Assembly (NCBI GenBank): GCA_014896555.1
Contig: JADBKC010000016.1
Span: 1 to 34,272, forward strand
Length of the DNA: 34,272 nucleotides
Direction: 5' to 3'
DNA from: Caryophanales bacterium
GTDB taxonomy: Bacteria > Bacillota > Bacilli > Bacillales > DSM-4216
Shown here: positions 16,748-25,397 of the stretch, piece after piece
How the letters are laid out: every line of letters begins with the position of its first letter
Numbering within the stretch: position 1 is the first letter of the stretch
Made by a program: the position numbers and the translations under genes
The notes under the pieces: generated by a model
Told to the model about the DNA's origin: nothing
Databases searched by the model: none
The model's input: the letters and a program-made list of their open reading frames with translations, nothing else

Positions 16748-17662
16748 TCAAGTAAGTGCTTTGACGAATGACTCCGTCAGTTCTCTTCTATGATAAAAAA
16801 TGCCTTGACCAATTTTGTCTTCCGTCCATGTAATAGTAGGAAAATCAGGATACGTAATGTAACCGCTCGCAAACGCTTCATTGCGATTACCTGAAGGATC
16901 AAAGAAATAAGTGGTCTGCCCGCGAGTAATACCGTGGCGAGTCGGTGTCACATCAAATGGGACATTATTTTTTGACAAGATGTCTGCAGCCTTTAACACA
17001 TCATACCAATTGTCAACATAGAATCCGGCATGATGCAGTTTCTTATCAGGCCCTTTGATAAAGGCAACATCATGTGGCTTTCCATTACGAGCAAATATAA
17101 AGCTTCCTACCATTTCTTCCCCGTCTACTGTTGTGATTTTTTCGCTCACAAACATATCTAAGACTTCCGTAAAAAATCTTGTCACCGTATTAATGTCTTC
17201 ACCAGTTAAGGCTAGGTGATCCAACCGATGAGGTGCGATTCCCCTTAGCCCATCCGGCCATGGATGAGGATTGATCCCCCCTGTCTTCGTTCCAACGCGC
17301 AAAATATCATGGTACAATTCTACATGATGTCCTGTTGGAAGTTCGAAACGAATCGCTTCCCCTTCTGCAAGTCTTGTTCTTTTGGAAATCCTTTTTAACG
17401 TACACCCAAATTGCTCAATCTTTTTTTCGTACTTGGCTAAATCTTCTTCCCTTTCTACCTTAAAAGCTAAGTGATCAAGGCCAGGAGAATCGGCTTCTTG
17501 AAGAATGATACTATGGTGATCAAATTCATCCCATGCTTTTAAGTAGACTTTTCCTTCACTTCTGCCTACTTCATCAAGTCCAATCACATCCGTGTAATAC
17601 TTGACGGATTCTTCCAGATCTAAGACTCTTAATTCAGCACGACCTATCCGCATAATAGCCAT
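16748..17662 (-). CDS. Catechol 2,3-dioxygenase (type I extradiol, metapyrocatechase group)
   Basis: Fe(II) enzyme that cleaves catechols beside the diol. The 304-residue length and two glyoxalase-like halves fit XylE/PheB. Numbering from MAIMRIGR, the metal ligands are His149 (RLDHLAL), a His of LHHAGF (210/211) and Glu262 (SGNRNEAF). His197 (PHDVAF), His242 (PTRHG) and Tyr252 (TTYFFDPSGN) match active-site positions of XylE. The ATG at 17662 has AAAAGGAG 8 bases upstream; the track's start at 17671 is a GTG inside that site. It is the first gene of the cluster, behind a poor -35 promoter with an inverted repeat, which suggests activator control. Confidence 0.93.
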   Translation of the reverse strand: MAIMRIGRAELRVLDLEESVKYYTDVIGLDEVGRSEGKVYLKAWDEFDHHSIILQEADSPGLDHLAFKVEREEDLAKYEKKIEQFGCTLKRISKRTRLAEGEAIRFELPTGHHVELYHDILRVGTKTGGINPHPWPDGLRGIAPHRLDHLALTGEDINTVTRFFTEVLDMFVSEKITTVDGEEMVGSFIFARNGKPHDVAFIKGPDKKLHHAGFYVDNWYDVLKAADILSKNNVPFDVTPTRHGITRGQTTYFFDPSGNRNEAFASGYITYPDFPTITWTEDKIGQGIFYHRRELTESFVKALT

Positions 17663-17740
17663 TCCAATCACTCCTTTTCTAAATCAAGTATAGGTTCATA
17701 AATTTATTTTAAAATTTTTTATTTTCAGAATATACAGTTA

Positions 17741-17746
17741 ATTATA
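17741..17746 (-). promoter_or_regulatory. -10 box of the catechol dioxygenase promoter
   Basis: TATAAT on the minus strand, about 80 bases before the start codon. No consensus -35 hexamer is found 16-18 bases upstream, as is usual for activator-dependent promoters. Confidence 0.4.
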
Positions 17747-17773
17747 CGGTTTTGATGGCTATTTTTGGATTTA

Positions 17774-17794
17774 TTTCGTAGGAAACGTACGAAA
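17774..17794. promoter_or_regulatory. Inverted repeat, candidate activator site
   Basis: TTTCGTA, seven bases, TACGAAA. Its centre is about 40 bases upstream of the -10 box, a usual position for an activator. The cluster's XylR-PucR hybrid regulator is the natural candidate to bind it; inferred. Confidence 0.45.
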
Positions 17795-18051
17795 CACATT
17801 GTGACGCGCAGGAACTTTCTCGAAGATAAATTCAACTCAAACTCTATTTGAGACATGTCATTTTCCTCATTCTTTTGCCAAAGGCGTGGTAAAGTTGAGG
17901 TTTGTGAGTCAAATCGGAATCTGTGAATCTAAATTCAACCGGAGTGATAGGAAATAAGATGAGGGATTATGATGGAGAATGTCAACTATTTTGAATGTAA
18001 ATTGGAGATTCTGGATGATCATGCGTTGAAGAACGAAAAAACATGGGATCA

Positions 18052-18112
18052 TGTCAAGGAGACCGCGGAATCCAAACCGCGTAATATAGTATACCGCGAA
18101 AACTCCTTGACA
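18052..18112. repeat. Imperfect inverted repeat (61 bp)
   Basis: TGTCAAGGAG pairs with CTCCTTGACA, followed inward by CGCGG/CCGCG, with an AT-rich loop containing a third CCGCG. Flanking GATC also partly matches. It may be the tip-to-tip end of a small mobile repeat or a regulatory hairpin; I cannot assign it. Confidence 0.5.
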
Positions 18113-18272
18113 CATCCGATCTCTCACAACAAGACAACCTTGTGAGTGTTGAATCGACTTTCCCCTCACGAAAGCCTTACGAATAAAAGATATTATCTCC
18201 GTCGTTTGGATTTGACCATATCCTCCGGCAATTTCATATTGTTCAATCTTGTTCTGGATTTTCAAAATCTCC

Positions 18273-18693
18273 CTAGAATGTTCGAAGTGCATCCTCTATA
18301 GATTGTTGACCAGTCAGTAGTTCGAACGTTTTATTTTTGGCATTTTCCAAATCAAGACAAGTGACAATCACTTTAGCTACGTCTCCTCGTGGAATATTCT
18401 GTCCTTCCACACTTTCAAAATGATCAGCTATTTCGACTTTTCCCGATGGTTTTATCCGGACCTGTTTTGGAGCCGGAACTAGCTGCGAATATTACAGCAT
18501 CCATCCCTTTCACAGCATGAGTCACATCTTTTTCCAAATCAGCTAAAATGGCTTCCTTCGCACCAAGTTGTTTTCATTTTTCTGCTTGAGATTCATCTCG
18601 AATCATCGCATACGCTTCATGATGACTTTTTCCAAGAAGTTCTACAATCAATCTGCCAGTATGACCATTTGCACCTGCGATAAGGACTTTCAT
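18273..18693 (-). pseudogene. NAD(P)-binding SDR-type protein (YhfK/YwnB-like), decayed
   Basis: The start MKVLIAGANGHTGRLIVELL shows the nucleotide-binding GANGHTG motif, followed by AYAMIRDESQAEK and an in-frame TGA, then QLGAKEAILADLEKDV and VIFAASSGSKTG. After a frameshift only the C-terminal part is left: VEGQNIPRGDVAKVIVTCL and NKTFELLTGQQSIEDAL. Around 90-100 central residues, including the YxxxK region, are deleted. The intact family has about 215 residues and acts as an atypical short-chain dehydrogenase/NAD(P)H-binding protein. Confidence 0.82.
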
Positions 18694-18789
18694 TTCTTCA
18701 TACAAACTCCTTTTTTTATTTCATTCAATCTAATGGATCACATATTAAGGTAAGAATTATAACTATAGCATTTAACGGAACATCTCCGT

Positions 18790-19406
18790 TTACAATTTTC
18801 CCGTTAGTGAATGGCTGAGAAAAGGAATCGATAAAGCAACAAAAGGATTATTTGATGTGAGTAATAACATGAAGGCAATAGTAGCGTAAACCACTGCATT
18901 TATAGAAACCCACAAGGAATACACTAACCCATATATCAAATCCCCATGTGACAAAAGCTGCGAAAAAGTATAGTCAGGTACAATCGCATTCTTATCTATA
19001 GGGGTATAATGAATAATTCCTATATTCAGTTCCAGATACACTACAAAAACAAATGGAATAAAAATTAGCAAAAATGTAACTAATCCTGTTAAACAAGCGT
19101 TTATAAGTCCTTTACTAAGTAAATAAGTACTCAATGGAATTCTAGTACGAGTGTAAGAAATAAAATTATTTTTTTCTCTTGCAAAAAGGATGGCAAATAA
19201 ATGCTAATAGCAATAGCAGGAAAAAGGAACGGAATAATCGTTGATACCGTCTCTTGAAACACTTCAATTGGTTTATAAAACTGGTATCCGTTTCTTATTG
19301 TATAAAACCTTATGGTTGGTAAAAACACAATAATAGCTATCCAGAATAATAAATTCTTTACCGTACACGCTCTTTTCAATTCAACTACTAACTGATTAGA
19401 TAGCAT
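18790..19406 (-). pseudogene. ABC-2-type transporter permease, frameshifted and truncated
   Basis: Two ORFs of the track are one gene. The first, from ATG 19406 (RBS GAGGTG), carries membrane segments LLFWIAIIVFLPTI and ETVSTIIPFLFPAIAISIYL. Its frame leaves at a run of seven A at 19169-19175. The second frame continues EKNNFISYTRTRIPLSTYLL and further segments GLVTFLLIFIPFVFVVYLEL and LWVSINAVVYATIAFMLLL. The protein stops abruptly at SHSLTGKL, shorter than usual, so the C terminus may also be lost. No ATP-binding subunit is next to it. A poly-A slip can be real, phase-variable or a sequencing error. Confidence 0.7.
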
Positions 19407-19418
19407 CTATTTTCACCT

Positions 19419-19786
19419 CTAATAATTTTTTTTGATCATATTCTTTTCTTTAATAATCGTAACCAGTTCATGAAAATCCACATTTAATGGTCTGATTTTT
19501 CAAAAAAACTATCCAATAAATGATGAATAAAACTTTTAAGAATGTCATTCATTTGTGATAAATTACTTAGTATATAACTTCGTTTAGCGAGATCAGTGAC
19601 AACTACTATTTTTAATCGTTCTAATTCACTTAACGCTCTTTGAACGGTTTTTTGCGTTTAAAAGCAAACATTCTTCTAGATATCAACTCTTCCTCAGAAT
19701 CAAAATTCCCATTTATTGTTTGAATTTCGAATCACCAGAACAATCTGAATATAATAAGCCCTACTTGCATTAAATTTAATATCCAT
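19419..19786 (-). pseudogene. GntR-family regulator (YtrA-like), multiply frameshifted
   Basis: The minus strand begins MDIKFNASRAYYIQIV after a GGGAG ribosome site, and continues in other frames with INGNFDSEEELISRR, TVQRALSELERLKIVV and KRSYILSNLSQMNDILKSF, ending in NVDFHELVTIIKEK. These are the winged-helix domain and short tail of YtrA-type GntR regulators, which usually head operons for ABC transporters. It directly precedes the broken permease. Several indels are present, so it is dead. Confidence 0.65.
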
Positions 19787-19803
19787 GCTTTCTCCCTTTT
19801 CCC

Positions 19804-20568
19804 CTATCTATGTATCTTAACAAGATTATCCTTCTTTCTTATCAGCAAAAATAATCCATAACCAAAAACATTTAACATTATTAAACTTAGTATCCAAGCT
19901 AATTTTAATTGTCCAGCATGGTACAATTGAATGAATCCCCATACGGTAAATAAAACATAGTAAACTGTAAAACCTATCGTAAATAAGAAAAATCCAATGG
20001 TACGAACATCCAATACTTCAATCGAGACAAAAGATTGATCTGTTCCGTAGTACAACTCCCTTTTGAATAGAGCAGGTATCCACCGCTTTTTGTCTTCAAA
20101 AGTAAAGTCTGATTCCCTTGAATCTGCGTTGTATAATGAAGCTTTGAGAACAAACGGTTCTGAAACAAATAAAGAATTTCTCTCCTTTGAGTTCATGGAT
20201 GAAAAATTTTCTCCAACCTCATATCCAATTTTCGCAAAATGAGCGTCATGAACGTTCCCCAAGTATAGTAGAAATATGAATAGAATACTAACTATGAGTA
20301 AACACGAAATTCCGATTGTTAGTAGCCCATTGGCAAACGATTTCTGACGAATTTGCATCAATGCAATTAATTTTTCTGCCTGCTCCAATCCACCAAAACG
20401 TTCTACTGCCATTCTAAACGCTTCATTCTCTGTATAACCATCCATCATTAATTCTTTTACAGATTCATTGAGATGAATACGGGTTTCTTCTTTCAATTCC
20501 CTTGTGTCGGGGTGCTTTGGATTTGCCTGTTTGTATAATTGTTCAACATATTCATCAACCACCCTCAT
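19804..20568 (-). CDS. Membrane protein with permease-prefix (HAAS-like) N-terminal domain
   Basis: A 254-residue protein. The first 75 residues, with VDEYVEQLYKQANPKHPDTRELKEETRIHL (quoted in part: HPDTRELKEETRIHL) and GYTENEAFRMAVERFG, resemble the cytoplasmic prefix domain found with PadR regulators. After it come a membrane segment (TIGISCLLIVSILFIFLLYL, about residues 83-102), an extracellular part and two or three C-terminal segments. It starts 2 bases after the PadR gene. Such pairs are thought to form a regulator and membrane sensor or effector; the actual function is unknown. Confidence 0.8.
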   Translation of the reverse strand: MRVVDEYVEQLYKQANPKHPDTRELKEETRIHLNESVKELMMDGYTENEAFRMAVERFGGLEQAEKLIALMQIRQKSFANGLLTIGISCLLIVSILFIFLLYLGNVHDAHFAKIGYEVGENFSSMNSKERNSLFVSEPFVLKASLYNADSRESDFTFEDKKRWIPALFKRELYYGTDQSFVSIEVLDVRTIGFFLFTIGFTVYYVLFTVWGFIQLYHAGQLKLAWILSLIMLNVFGYGLFLLIRKKDNLVKIHR

Positions 20569-20570
20569 TT

Positions 20571-20912
20571 TTATCCACCTTTCCTTTCATCCAAAAAGGT
20601 ATCGATCAATTTTTTGACAAAATTCCATTCTTCTATTTTCAGCTTGAAATGGTATCGTCCTTCATCAGTCATTCGATAATATTTCCTGCGTCCCCCCGCT
20701 CCCTGCTCATCGCTCCAATAAGAAGTGATCCATTTTCGCTTTTCCATTCTTTTTAAAGAAAGATATAAAGTCCCTTCCTTTAATTCAAATACTCCATTCG
20801 ATCCATTACGAACCATCTTTGCAATTTCATATCCATACATATCTCTTTTACTGATGAGGGATAGTATAATCGTATCAATATGTCCCTTCAGTAACTCTTT
20901 ATCAATTTCCAA
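20571..20912 (-). CDS. PadR-family transcriptional regulator
   Basis: A 113-residue winged-helix protein. Motifs: GHIDTIILSLISKRDMYGYEIAKMV at the N terminus (cited in part as SKRDMYGYEIAKMV), the recognition region FELKEGTLYLSLKRMEKRKWI and the wing GGRRKYYRMTDEGR. The start is TTG at 20912 with GGGGGGAT 6 bases before it. It is co-transcribed with the permease-prefix protein. PadR proteins usually repress their own operon; the ligand is unknown. Confidence 0.9.
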   Translation of the reverse strand: MEIDKELLKGHIDTIILSLISKRDMYGYEIAKMVRNGSNGVFELKEGTLYLSLKRMEKRKWITSYWSDEQGAGGRRKYYRMTDEGRYHFKLKIEEWNFVKKLIDTFLDERKGG

Positions 20913-21095
20913 TACTATCCCCCCTTATAATGAAAATCTTCATCTAAAAACAGTTTAAACGAAAGTACCTAATAATGCAATGTATATTTTTATTAAATGT
21001 ATTTTATTCGCTTCATTTTCTAAATTCAAACCGTGTCATGAATGCAACTTGAAAAAATAAGCTATTTTCTCTATCAAGACATGCTCTAGGCGCAA

Positions 21096-21330
21096 GGGGC
21101 CTAAGTGAGTTTCGCTGCTTTGCGATAAGATGAACCCGCCACTTCTAGTTCAATGGCTGTTTCAACGAATGGATGAATCCTTTAACTCCCTTAAAACCTA
21201 AGTACTGATCGAGAAGATAAACATATTCTCCCGTCCTCCGATCACGGTAAAATAGGGACGGATTATTTAGATCTAAGCAATCAATTACAATCTATTGATT
21301 CAGATCTTCTATTCGAACCATATGGATGCT
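21096..21330 (-). pseudogene. ISLre2-family (UPF0236) transposase remnant
   Basis: The minus strand reads FYRDRRTGEYVYLLDQYLGF, then after a frame change FVETAIELEVAGSSYRKAAKLT. This is the N-terminal region of ISLre2 transposases (RTGE-VYLLD-LG..., SYRKAAELL). No other part of the element is recognisable, so only a 230-base relic is left. Confidence 0.65.
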
Positions 21331-21460
21331 TTTACTAATTGAAATGAAATTTTATTTGATCACTTAAAATCCACTCTTGTCTCATTCATAAATTATCCAA
21401 AACCATACAATAAAATATGGATATTAAGGGAATCTTTGATCATTCTTGAAAGGGCTGAAT

Positions 21461-21869
21461 ATGATGAGTTGGGTTCAACAAAAGACTTCTGTAGAGAATT
21501 TGCAAGAATTCTCGACGGAACTGGGAGTGTGACGAATGGAGTATGTCTTGTTCAAAAATACAGAGACATTCCTTTTACCATACTCGGAAGAAGAACAAAT
21601 TCACCGTTAGTAAACCCTCCATTTTTTTCTTTTGAAAATTTAGACAGTCATGGAAATGCCTGAATTTAGGGGAAACTGTATTACTTCAAGAAGAGGTTAA
21701 TCCTTTATTAACTGATTTAAAAGAAAGAGAGATTACTGTTACAGCACTTCATAATCACTGGTTATTTGAACAACCAAGAGCCATGTATATGCATTTTGAA
21801 TCTATGGAACCGCCACTGGATTTTGCTAGAAAAATCCGACAAGCATTCAAAGTATTAAAAACCGAATAA
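21461..21869 (+). pseudogene. DUF1259 (LppY/LpqO-like) protein, frameshifted
   Basis: A plus-strand gene of a family whose role is not established. FCREFARILDGTGSVTNGVC, TILGRRTNS and SFENLDSHGNA are followed by a TGA, then LNLGETVLLQEEVNPLLTDL, VTALHNHWLFEQPRAMYMHF and FARKIRQAFKVLKTE in another frame. Inserting one base after GGAAATGC (about 21660) restores the frame. The first dozen codons are in a third frame (ATGATGAGTTGG after GAAAGG), so there is a second indel near the start. Intact homologues have about 130 residues in this form. Confidence 0.75.
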
Positions 21870-22112
21870 TTTAGTCATTCCATACTGATCACTGGATACA
21901 ATGAGAAATAAATTTAATTTCAATAGATCAATAAGCCGCTATCTATAACACTTGAATCGGTTATTGGCAGTGGCTTGTCTTTTTTATATCATATCTATCT
22001 TTCAAATCGTAACTTAGAATAAAAATGCTTTTCTTATAGAACTCTTTTCTCCATAAATTTTGCACATTTATTTTCTATGATGATGGACACCACATGTTAA
22101 AGGGGGAAAGAC

Positions 22113-23681
22113 ATGAAAAAATTATTGCTAGGAGCTTTATTGGCGGGAGTTGTCGCTGTTGGTGCAGCCTGCTCAAATAATGCTTCGGACAGTTCCATGC
22201 AAGGACACGATATGTCGTACATGAATATGAAGGAGGAAAACACCGCCAAGGACTCCAGTAAACAACTTCCTTTGGCAACAAATACAGAAGTTTTAACCGG
22301 TAAAGAGATTAATCTTACTGCTAAGGAAGCATTATTACAAATCAATGATCAAGTAAAACTTCCGGTCTACACGTACAATGGATCAGTTCCCGGAGCGCAA
22401 ATCCGTATTAAGCAGGGGGACAGAGTTAAAATCAATTTCAAAAATGAATTACCGGAACCAACTACAATTCATTGGCACGGCTACCCTGTCCCGAATAGCC
22501 AAGATGGAGTTCCGGGGGTCACTATGAATGCAGTCAAACCAGGTGAAACCTATACGTATGAATTTACTGCAACCGTACCGGGAACGTATTGGTATCATTC
22601 CCATCAAGATAGCGCGAAACAAGTGGACAAGGGGCTATATGGTACTTTCATCGTAGAGCCTAAAAATGAGGAAAAAGTAGATCGAGATTATACGCTTGTG
22701 TTAGATGAATGGATAAGCAACCCGAATGCAGAAAGCAATATAAATATGAGCGGTATGGATCATAGTAATATGGGAAATGGTCAAATGGATATGAGCAGTA
22801 TGGGCCATGATATGAGTATGTATGATATTTTCACAATTAATGGGAAAAGTGGTTCCGCTGTGAAACCTTTAAAAGTAAAGAAAGGTGAAAAAGTACGACT
22901 TCGCCTTGTGAACGCAGGGTACATGTCTCATAAACTTCATCTGCATGGTCACAAGTTTAAAATCGTTGCTGCAGATGGGCAGCCGATAAAAGATCCGCAG
23001 CCAATCAAAGATGAACTTTTGAATATTGCTCCGGGTGAACGTTATGATATTGAATTTATAGCGAATCATCCAGGAGAATGGTTATTAGAATGTCATGGCG
23101 ATATGAAAGGTACCGATGGTATGAAAGTGAAAATTCAATACGAAGGTGCAAAAAGAAATACGGACAAAGCAAATGCAAAAGAGGACCTTCCTACCGTTGA
23201 TTTGACAAATTACGGAAAACATGAATTAGGTTCATTTACGTTAGATCAAAAATATGATGTAGAGTATACGATGAATTTAGGAACTGCCATGGGCAAAGAT
23301 GGCATGGTCTACACAATTAATGGGAAAACGTATCCTGAAACAGCACCTATCAAGGTGAAAAAAGGAGATCTCGTAAAAGTAACATTAGTGAACAATTCAC
23401 CAACAGATTTACATCCAATGCATTTACACGGACACTTCTTCCAAGTGTTAAGCAAAAATGGTAAGCCCATTAAGGGCTCTCCATTGATTAAGGATACGTT
23501 GAATGTAAAACCGGGTGAAGAATATGTTGTCGCATTCAGAGCAAATAATCCGGGAAATTGGATGTTCCATTGCCATGATTTACACCATGCCTCAGCTGGA
23601 ATGATCACAGAAGTCAAATATAAAGATTACAAATCTGACTATAAACCAAACCCGAATGATACAACCAATAAAGGCGAATAA
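22113..23681 (+). CDS. Multicopper oxidase, Met-rich lipoprotein
   Basis: A 522-residue laccase-like oxidase; likely oxidises Cu(I) or phenolics at the cell surface. A lipoprotein signal peptide ends at VGAAC (lipobox, Cys20). All four copper motifs are present: TIHWHGYPVPN, GTYWYHSHQ, HPMHLHGHFF and WMFHCHDLHHASAGM, the last giving the type 1 Cys, His and axial Met. A Met/His-rich stretch (residues about 210-240, MSGMDHSNMGNGQMDMSS) lies before the second domain, and the N terminus is also Met-rich. AAAGGGGGAAAG precedes the ATG. Copper detoxification is the favoured role, given copZ-copA and the PCYCGC protein in the window. Confidence 0.95.
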   Translation: MKKLLLGALLAGVVAVGAACSNNASDSSMQGHDMSYMNMKEENTAKDSSKQLPLATNTEVLTGKEINLTAKEALLQINDQVKLPVYTYNGSVPGAQIRIKQGDRVKINFKNELPEPTTIHWHGYPVPNSQDGVPGVTMNAVKPGETYTYEFTATVPGTYWYHSHQDSAKQVDKGLYGTFIVEPKNEEKVDRDYTLVLDEWISNPNAESNINMSGMDHSNMGNGQMDMSSMGHDMSMYDIFTINGKSGSAVKPLKVKKGEKVRLRLVNAGYMSHKLHLHGHKFKIVAADGQPIKDPQPIKDELLNIAPGERYDIEFIANHPGEWLLECHGDMKGTDGMKVKIQYEGAKRNTDKANAKEDLPTVDLTNYGKHELGSFTLDQKYDVEYTMNLGTAMGKDGMVYTINGKTYPETAPIKVKKGDLVKVTLVNNSPTDLHPMHLHGHFFQVLSKNGKPIKGSPLIKDTLNVKPGEEYVVAFRANNPGNWMFHCHDLHHASAGMITEVKYKDYKSDYKPNPNDTTNKGE

Positions 23682-23997
23682 AAAATTGAAAAAGTGTCAA
23701 ACGTTTAGGAATCGATGTCCATTTTCAAAATGACAATGGAAACTTTAACTTGGTTGATGAACCCGCAACCGTTACCATATTATGCACTGTTGTTTTTTCA
23801 ATCATGACACTTCTCCATATTTTTCAACCCTTGGTATTTAAAAAAGGAATTACCAAGGGTTTTTTGTAAGAAGTTATTTTTAGAAATTCTCGAGAGTATC
23901 CCTTACAAGAGATGGTCTGTTTATATGGATATAATCTCCTGCTAAATCTGTTTTGAGCACCGTTCAACCACAATTAACAGATATTTTCAACTCCTTT
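23682..23997. other. Convergent intergenic region
   Basis: 316 bases between the plus-strand oxidase and the minus-strand PCYCGC gene. Contains AAGTGTCA (about 23691) and TGACACTT (about 23803) as a distant inverted pair and the oxidase terminator. One short ORF here (MSIFKMTMETLTWLMN, 30 residues) has no good ribosome site, and I do not call it. Confidence 0.4.
23826..23866 (+). terminator. Terminator of the multicopper oxidase gene
   Basis: AACCCTTGGTA, a 14-base loop, then TACCAAGGGTTTTTTG. An 11-bp stem followed by a T run. Confidence 0.88.
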
Positions 23998-24471
23998 TTA
24001 CAAAGGCATTGGAGTTTTCGTTGGTTTGGCGTAGCCTTCTTTGTACTTTTCATCTATGTAACGGCGAATTTCCTTTATAGATTTGCCTTCTTGTTTCATT
24101 TTGATGGATTCATCTGCGATTTGTAAGCAAACACCGCAACGAGTGCCGTGGTCATCCCAGACAACAGAACCATCTTGGTTGATTTTTTTGACAAAGCAAT
24201 TCATGTTGCTCTTATGCCCAGCACTCTCGCCACAACCGCAATAACAAGGAATCCATTGCAACAACTCAGTTGACTTGCCAGCAGCTTGATACACTATGCG
24301 TATATCTTTCTGTTGACCTTTTAAAAAGGTTGGCAAAACATCGGCAGAAGCCGTTTTTTCCAGCAAATCTCCATTGGAAGAACGCTCTTGATGTGATTGT
24401 ACATGATTGGAACCGCACGCCGATAGGATCAAAGTGAGTAATAGTAAAACTATGATTCCTTTTATTTTCAT
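23998..24471 (-). CDS. PCYCGC-motif lipoprotein
   Basis: About 157 residues. The signal peptide ends in ILSACGS (lipobox). The family motif PCYCGCGESAGHKSN is at about residue 75 and is followed by NCFV and by RCGVCLQIADESIKMKQEG, giving a Cys-rich metal- or redox-like core. Function is not established for the family; its Cys motifs and the neighbouring copper oxidase suggest metal binding. I choose the ATG at 24471 because AAGAGGTG stands 6 bases before it; the 24480 GTG belongs to that ribosome site. Confidence 0.9.
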   Translation of the reverse strand: MKIKGIIVLLLLTLILSACGSNHVQSHQERSSNGDLLEKTASADVLPTFLKGQQKDIRIVYQAAGKSTELLQWIPCYCGCGESAGHKSNMNCFVKKINQDGSVVWDDHGTRCGVCLQIADESIKMKQEGKSIKEIRRYIDEKYKEGYAKPTKTPMPL

Positions 24472-24719
24472 CCTGGTCACCTCTTAATAACTTTATATAT
24501 AAACAACTTCTTTGTTACTGTTTGATTTCTTTTAAGTATATATAAAAACAGACAAAGGTTTGATAATCAATTGGCTTCTAAGCGGAATGAAATTCTTCTT
24601 CCCTATTCACCTATCAATAATTATAAATATCAAAAAGTAAGGATGTTTTGTCTTATTGCAACAAAGGACACTGCACTAGACTTTCAAAAGAAATAATATG
24701 TCTTCTCACTCTACTCACC

Positions 24720-25397
24720 TTATGTGTCCCATTTATATCCTACCCCCCAAACAGTTTGGAGAAATTGATCTATCGGAAAACCAGCTTGTCTAAGTTTTTC
24801 TCTAATATTTTTTATATGAGAATCGATTGTACGTTCTTCTGTGATGGCGTCATAGCCCCATAATGACACGATGATTTGTTCTCTGCTAAACACTCTGCTA
24901 GGATTTTTCAGAAAAAGCCCTAATACAGCAAACTCTTTAGGTGTTAAATAAATGGGCTGATTATTATACTGAACTTTATGTTGGTCTTCATCCCACACTA
25001 AACCTTGAAACTCGAGTTTCGAATGTTTTCCTGCCGAACGGCGCAGTACAGCCTCTATTCGAGCCAACAACTCGGATTCGTCGAATGGTTTTGTGATATA
25101 ATCATCCGCCCCCATTTTAAGCCCTTTTACTTTATCCAACGTTTGATCTCTTGCTGTCACCATGATAATAGGGATATTGGAAAATTCTCTAATTTGTTTG
25201 CAAGTTTCCCAACCATCCAGTTCCGGCATCATAATATCGAGCAAGACTAAATCAGCTTCGTTCTTTTCTAAATACTGTATCGCTGACAAACCGGACTCAC
25301 ATTTTACACAATGATACTCTTGAGGTGTAAGATAAAGATCAAGCAAATCTAACATTCGTTTTTCATCGTCCACTAGTAAAATCGTATACATGCTCAT
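24720..25397 (-). CDS. OmpR-family response regulator
   Basis: A 225-residue DNA-binding regulator. Receiver domain: acidic pair LLVDDEKRM, phospho-acceptor Asp in LVLLDIMMPELDGWE (about residue 54) and Lys in ITKPFDESELL. The winged-helix output domain has LTPKEFAVLGLFLKNPSRVFSREQI (seen as TPKEFAVLGLFLKNPSRVF) and RTIDSHIKNIREKL. The ATG overlaps the kinase stop by ATGA; the second ATG (25391) after GGGGGG is also possible. It works with the adjacent kinase. The gene lies directly upstream, in the same direction, of the PCYCGC lipoprotein, a possible target. Confidence 0.95.
   Translation of the reverse strand: MSMYTILLVDDEKRMLDLLDLYLTPQEYHCVKCESGLSAIQYLEKNEADLVLLDIMMPELDGWETCKQIREFSNIPIIMVTARDQTLDKVKGLKMGADDYITKPFDESELLARIEAVLRRSAGKHSKLEFQGLVWDEDQHKVQYNNQPIYLTPKEFAVLGLFLKNPSRVFSREQIIVSLWGYDAITEERTIDSHIKNIREKLRQAGFPIDQFLQTVWGVGYKWDT

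Larger units (their letters stand above)
17672..18272. other. Upstream region of the aromatic cluster, no clear gene
   Basis: 600 bases. The left part holds the dioxygenase promoter region. The right part (17909-18272) lies under a 127-residue minus-strand ORF that matches no family I know and runs through the end of an SDR pseudogene, so I do not annotate it as a gene. A long imperfect inverted repeat occurs at 18052-18112. Confidence 0.5.

Noticed and set aside
17909-18292. 127-residue minus-strand ORF as a gene
   Set aside because: No family, no ribosome site, and it overlaps the end of an SDR pseudogene and a large inverted repeat.
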